Shown here in pieces: positions 21,828 through 22,511 of a stretch of DNA of 22,511 bases. The notes under the pieces are model-generated. The model did not search any database. It saw nothing but the letters and a program-made list of their open reading frames with translations, and was not told the origin of the DNA. The position numbers and the translations under genes are program-made. Where the stretch lies: the NCBI GenBank assembly GCA_910588625.1, contig CAJUQN010000041.1, forward strand, positions 1 through 22,511, in the 5' to 3' direction. The stretch is from an uncultured Oscillospiraceae bacterium (GTDB lineage: Bacteria; Bacillota; Clostridia; Oscillospirales; Oscillospiraceae). Position 1 is the first letter of the stretch. Each line of letters begins with the position of its first letter.

Positions 21828-22307
21828 ATGTTAGAAACACAGAAACCGAAAGCTGAACAGCTTTTCAAGAAATACTGGCACCTCATGTGCCACATCGCCA
21901 TGGAGATACTGCAAAATCCCGCAGACGCTGAGGACGCCGCTCAGCAAGCGCTTCTCTACCTGCTTCCCCACATGGACAAGCTAGGGGATATCGACTCGCC
22001 TTCCACGAAAGCCTATGTTGCTCTCACCGCCAAACATCGGGCCATTGACCTCTACCGGAGCCGGCCACACTGCGAGCCGTTGGATGTCAGCAATATGAAG
22101 GCGGCACAGGTTCATCCCGAACGCCTGGGCGTGATGGAAGCCATCTCCCAGCTCCCACCACGGGACAGGGATGTGCTACTGCTCCGTTTCTGGGCCGGTT
22201 ACACCACCGAGGAAATCGGCGGGATGTTCCACATGAAGAAAGATGCCGTGCAAAAGGCTATCTGGCGGGCGAAAAAGAAGCTCGCTGCCACACTGGCGGG
22301 GAGCTGA
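21828..22307 (+). CDS. RNA polymerase sigma factor, ECF/sigma-70 family
   Basis: 159 residues. Region 2: FKKYWHLMCHIAMEILQNPA, DAEDAAQQALLYLLPHM, then TAKHRAIDLYRSR (the -10 binding helix). Region 4: ISQLPPRDRDVLLLRFWAGY, TTEEIGGMFHMKKDAVQKAI, WRAKKKL, a helix-turn-helix for the -35. Regions 1 and 3 are absent, as in ECF factors. The ATG at 21828 has only a weak GAAAG upstream, and a TGA at 21819 closes the frame, so it cannot be extended. The strong AAGGAGGT at 21788-21795 is over 30 nt away. Such sigma genes often belong to integrative elements. No anti-sigma gene is seen in the window unless the partial gene at 22470 is one. Confidence 0.88.
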   Translation: MLETQKPKAEQLFKKYWHLMCHIAMEILQNPADAEDAAQQALLYLLPHMDKLGDIDSPSTKAYVALTAKHRAIDLYRSRPHCEPLDVSNMKAAQVHPERLGVMEAISQLPPRDRDVLLLRFWAGYTTEEIGGMFHMKKDAVQKAIWRAKKKLAATLAGS

Positions 22308-22328
22308 AAAACGAAAAAAACGCAATTT

Positions 22329-22360
22329 CTCCCATAATAATGGGAAAGCCTCTATGGGAG
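22329..22360 (+). promoter_or_regulatory. Two mutually exclusive hairpins after the sigma gene
   Basis: TCCCAT (22330-22335) can pair with ATGGGA at 22340-22345 (6 bp, AATA loop), or CTCCCATA (22329-22336) with TATGGGAG at 22353-22360 (8 bp). Using one blocks the other. No T run follows. Confidence 0.5.
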
Positions 22361-22391
22361 TAACGATACTTCACTGGGCCCCAAGGCGAAT

Positions 22392-22420
22392 GCGGCACAG
22401 TCCGGAATTCCGGGTGCCGC
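22392..22420 (+). promoter_or_regulatory. GC-rich hairpin before the next gene
   Basis: GCGGCAC (22392-22398) pairs with GTGCCGC (22414-22420); inside lies the perfect 12-base palindrome CCGGAATTCCGG (22402-22413). It sits about 50 nt upstream of the gene start at 22470. Role unknown. Confidence 0.5.
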
Positions 22421-22469
22421 TACCGGCAAAGTTTTCTGTTGCCCCAACACGAATGTGAGGTGAAAAATC

Positions 22470-22511
22470 ATGCGCTCTCTATTTCCAAGGTTCCGATGCC
22501 GGGACTGCCCC
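22470..22511 (+). CDS. Start of an unidentified gene (truncated by window)
   Basis: Only 14 codons visible: MRSLFPRFRCRDCP. GAGGTG lies 7 nt before the ATG. A CxxC pair at residues 10-13 hints at a metal-binding site, but too little is visible for a call. It follows the sigma factor gene by 162 nt. Confidence 0.5.
   Translation, partial: MRSLFPRFRCRDCP

Noticed and set aside
1..22511. tRNA or rRNA genes
   Set aside because: No TTCGAATC-type T-loop with matching acceptor stem and no conserved rRNA segment was seen on either strand.

Overview
The window reads as chromosomal DNA of a GC-rich, low-oxygen Gram-positive bacterium of the class Clostridia, most likely the Oscillospiraceae (Flavonifractor / Pseudoflavonifractor / Lawsonibacter / Intestinimonas type). 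This placement is inferred from the proteins, the AGGAGG-type ribosome sites, the sigma-A promoters (TTGACA-N17-TATACT) and the ribosomal gene cluster order. No rRNA or tRNA gene is present, so it is not proven.

Layout. (1) 1-5717, minus strand: F-type ATP synthase operon in the order a, c, b, alpha, gamma, beta, with beta running off the left edge. There is no separate delta gene. A delta-like C-terminal domain is fused to the front of alpha, and the c subunit carries what looks like a Sec signal peptide. (2) 5899-8013, plus: feoA-feoB ferrous iron uptake with a shared terminator. (3) 8042-9562, minus: a polytopic O-antigen-ligase-like membrane protein with its own promoter. (4) 9600-11113: about 1.5 kb with no intact gene. 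It holds a decayed serine recombinase tail, a small ORF with hairpins and a perfect 26-bp inverted repeat; I read it as mobile-element debris. (5) 11114-14394, minus: a rhomboid-like membrane protein without catalytic residues but with a zinc ribbon, peptidase T, and the tRNA acetyltransferase-type enzyme TmcAL. (6) 14507-15925, plus: acetate kinase with a structured leader. (7) 15924-16399, minus: ruvX. (8) 16394-21151, plus: rpmG-secE-nusG-rplK-rplA, then rplJ-rplL behind an L10 leader and attenuator. The two ribosomal blocks are separated by an oppositely oriented pair encoding a membrane-anchored XRE regulator and a small membrane protein. (9) 21152-22511: an AT-rich stretch with four 41-bp direct repeats and inverted copies of their core, then an ECF-type sigma factor, regulatory hairpins and the start of another gene. 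This looks like an acquired element where rpoB would usually be expected.

The genes form ordinary housekeeping modules: energy conversion (ATP synthase, acetate kinase), iron uptake, translation and protein export. The most unusual points are the delta-alpha fusion with the signal-peptide c subunit, the 41-bp repeat array in front of a sigma factor gene, the unassigned leader RNA before rpmG, and the catalytically dead rhomboid with a zinc ribbon. I found no convincing new defence or biosynthetic system.
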